Assembly: GCA_019746355.1 (NCBI GenBank)
Contig: JAIESC010000130.1
Location: forward strand, 1 to 42,053
DNA length: 42,053 bases
Direction: 5' to 3'
Source of the DNA: Xanthobacteraceae bacterium
GTDB lineage: Bacteria; Pseudomonadota; Alphaproteobacteria; Rhizobiales; Xanthobacteraceae
Position numbers and translations under genes: made by a program. Below the pieces are notes generated by a model that saw only the letters and a list, made by a program, of their open reading frames with translations, was not told the DNA's origin and did no database searches. Below, piece by piece: positions 42,010-42,053 of the stretch (the stretch's first letter is position 1; each line of letters opens with the position of its first letter).

Positions 42010-42053
42010 GGTGTCATCCCCGCTCGTTCGAGGGTGTCAACCGGTGACAGCCG

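Overview
The window looks like accessory chromosome of a GC-rich alphaproteobacterium of the Bradyrhizobium/Rhodopseudomonas type. Supporting signs are several Bug (TctC-type) solute-binding proteins, an abundance of CoA and aromatic catabolism enzymes, a family of GTCATTCCGGG...CCCGGAATGAC palindromic intergenic elements, and a GTTC-N7-GTTC SOS box. The genus is inferred from these features, not proven. No rRNA, tRNA, CRISPR array, intact insertion sequence or recognisable DNA-binding regulator was seen.

Layout. 1-132 is the tail of an unidentified gene. 0.65-4 kb holds a PstS-like periplasmic binding protein followed 7 bp later by a HAMP-PAS-GGDEF-EAL protein, then a divergent cupin (4.0-4.4 kb). 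4.6-4.85 kb is a decayed second copy of the PstS-like gene. 5.3-7.9 kb is pxpB-pxpC plus a TSUP exporter, without pxpA. 8.05-10.7 kb is a second GGDEF-EAL protein with an extracytoplasmic sensor.

10.7-35.2 kb is a dense catabolic region. It holds an Asp/Glu-racemase-fold protein lacking both catalytic cysteines, an HpaB-type hydroxylase, a di-heme peroxidase, and a CocE-like hydrolase. Next come an ABC solute-binding protein with a deletion-fused remnant of its ATPase and permease. A leftward operon follows (CocE-like hydrolase, Gfo/Idh oxidoreductase, BKACE, aldo/keto reductase, FAD monooxygenase). A rightward operon encodes a cysteine-less thiolase, a DUF35 Zn-ribbon protein and LigA/LigB extradiol dioxygenase subunits. 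A leftward set encodes an acyl-CoA-dehydrogenase-type monooxygenase, a CitE/HpcH lyase, a CaiB/BaiF CoA-transferase and a Bug receptor. A rightward pair encodes an NtaA-type luciferase-like monooxygenase and another Bug receptor.

35.4-42 kb carries a CBS-BON protein, a small protein, a third Bug receptor, a GMC oxidoreductase, a truncated acyl-CoA synthetase fragment, a PaaK-like ligase and, at the very end, an SOS-type promoter reading out of the window.

Together the middle genes provide hydrolysis, flavin-dependent hydroxylation, extradiol ring opening, CoA activation or transfer, and retro-aldol or retro-Claisen cleavage. I infer an uncharacterised aromatic or heteroaromatic degradation route fed by Bug and ABC-type uptake. 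The substrate cannot be read from the sequence. At least three genes are visibly broken (PstS-like copy, ABC ATPase/permease, acyl-CoA synthetase), so the region is evolving by deletion and duplication.
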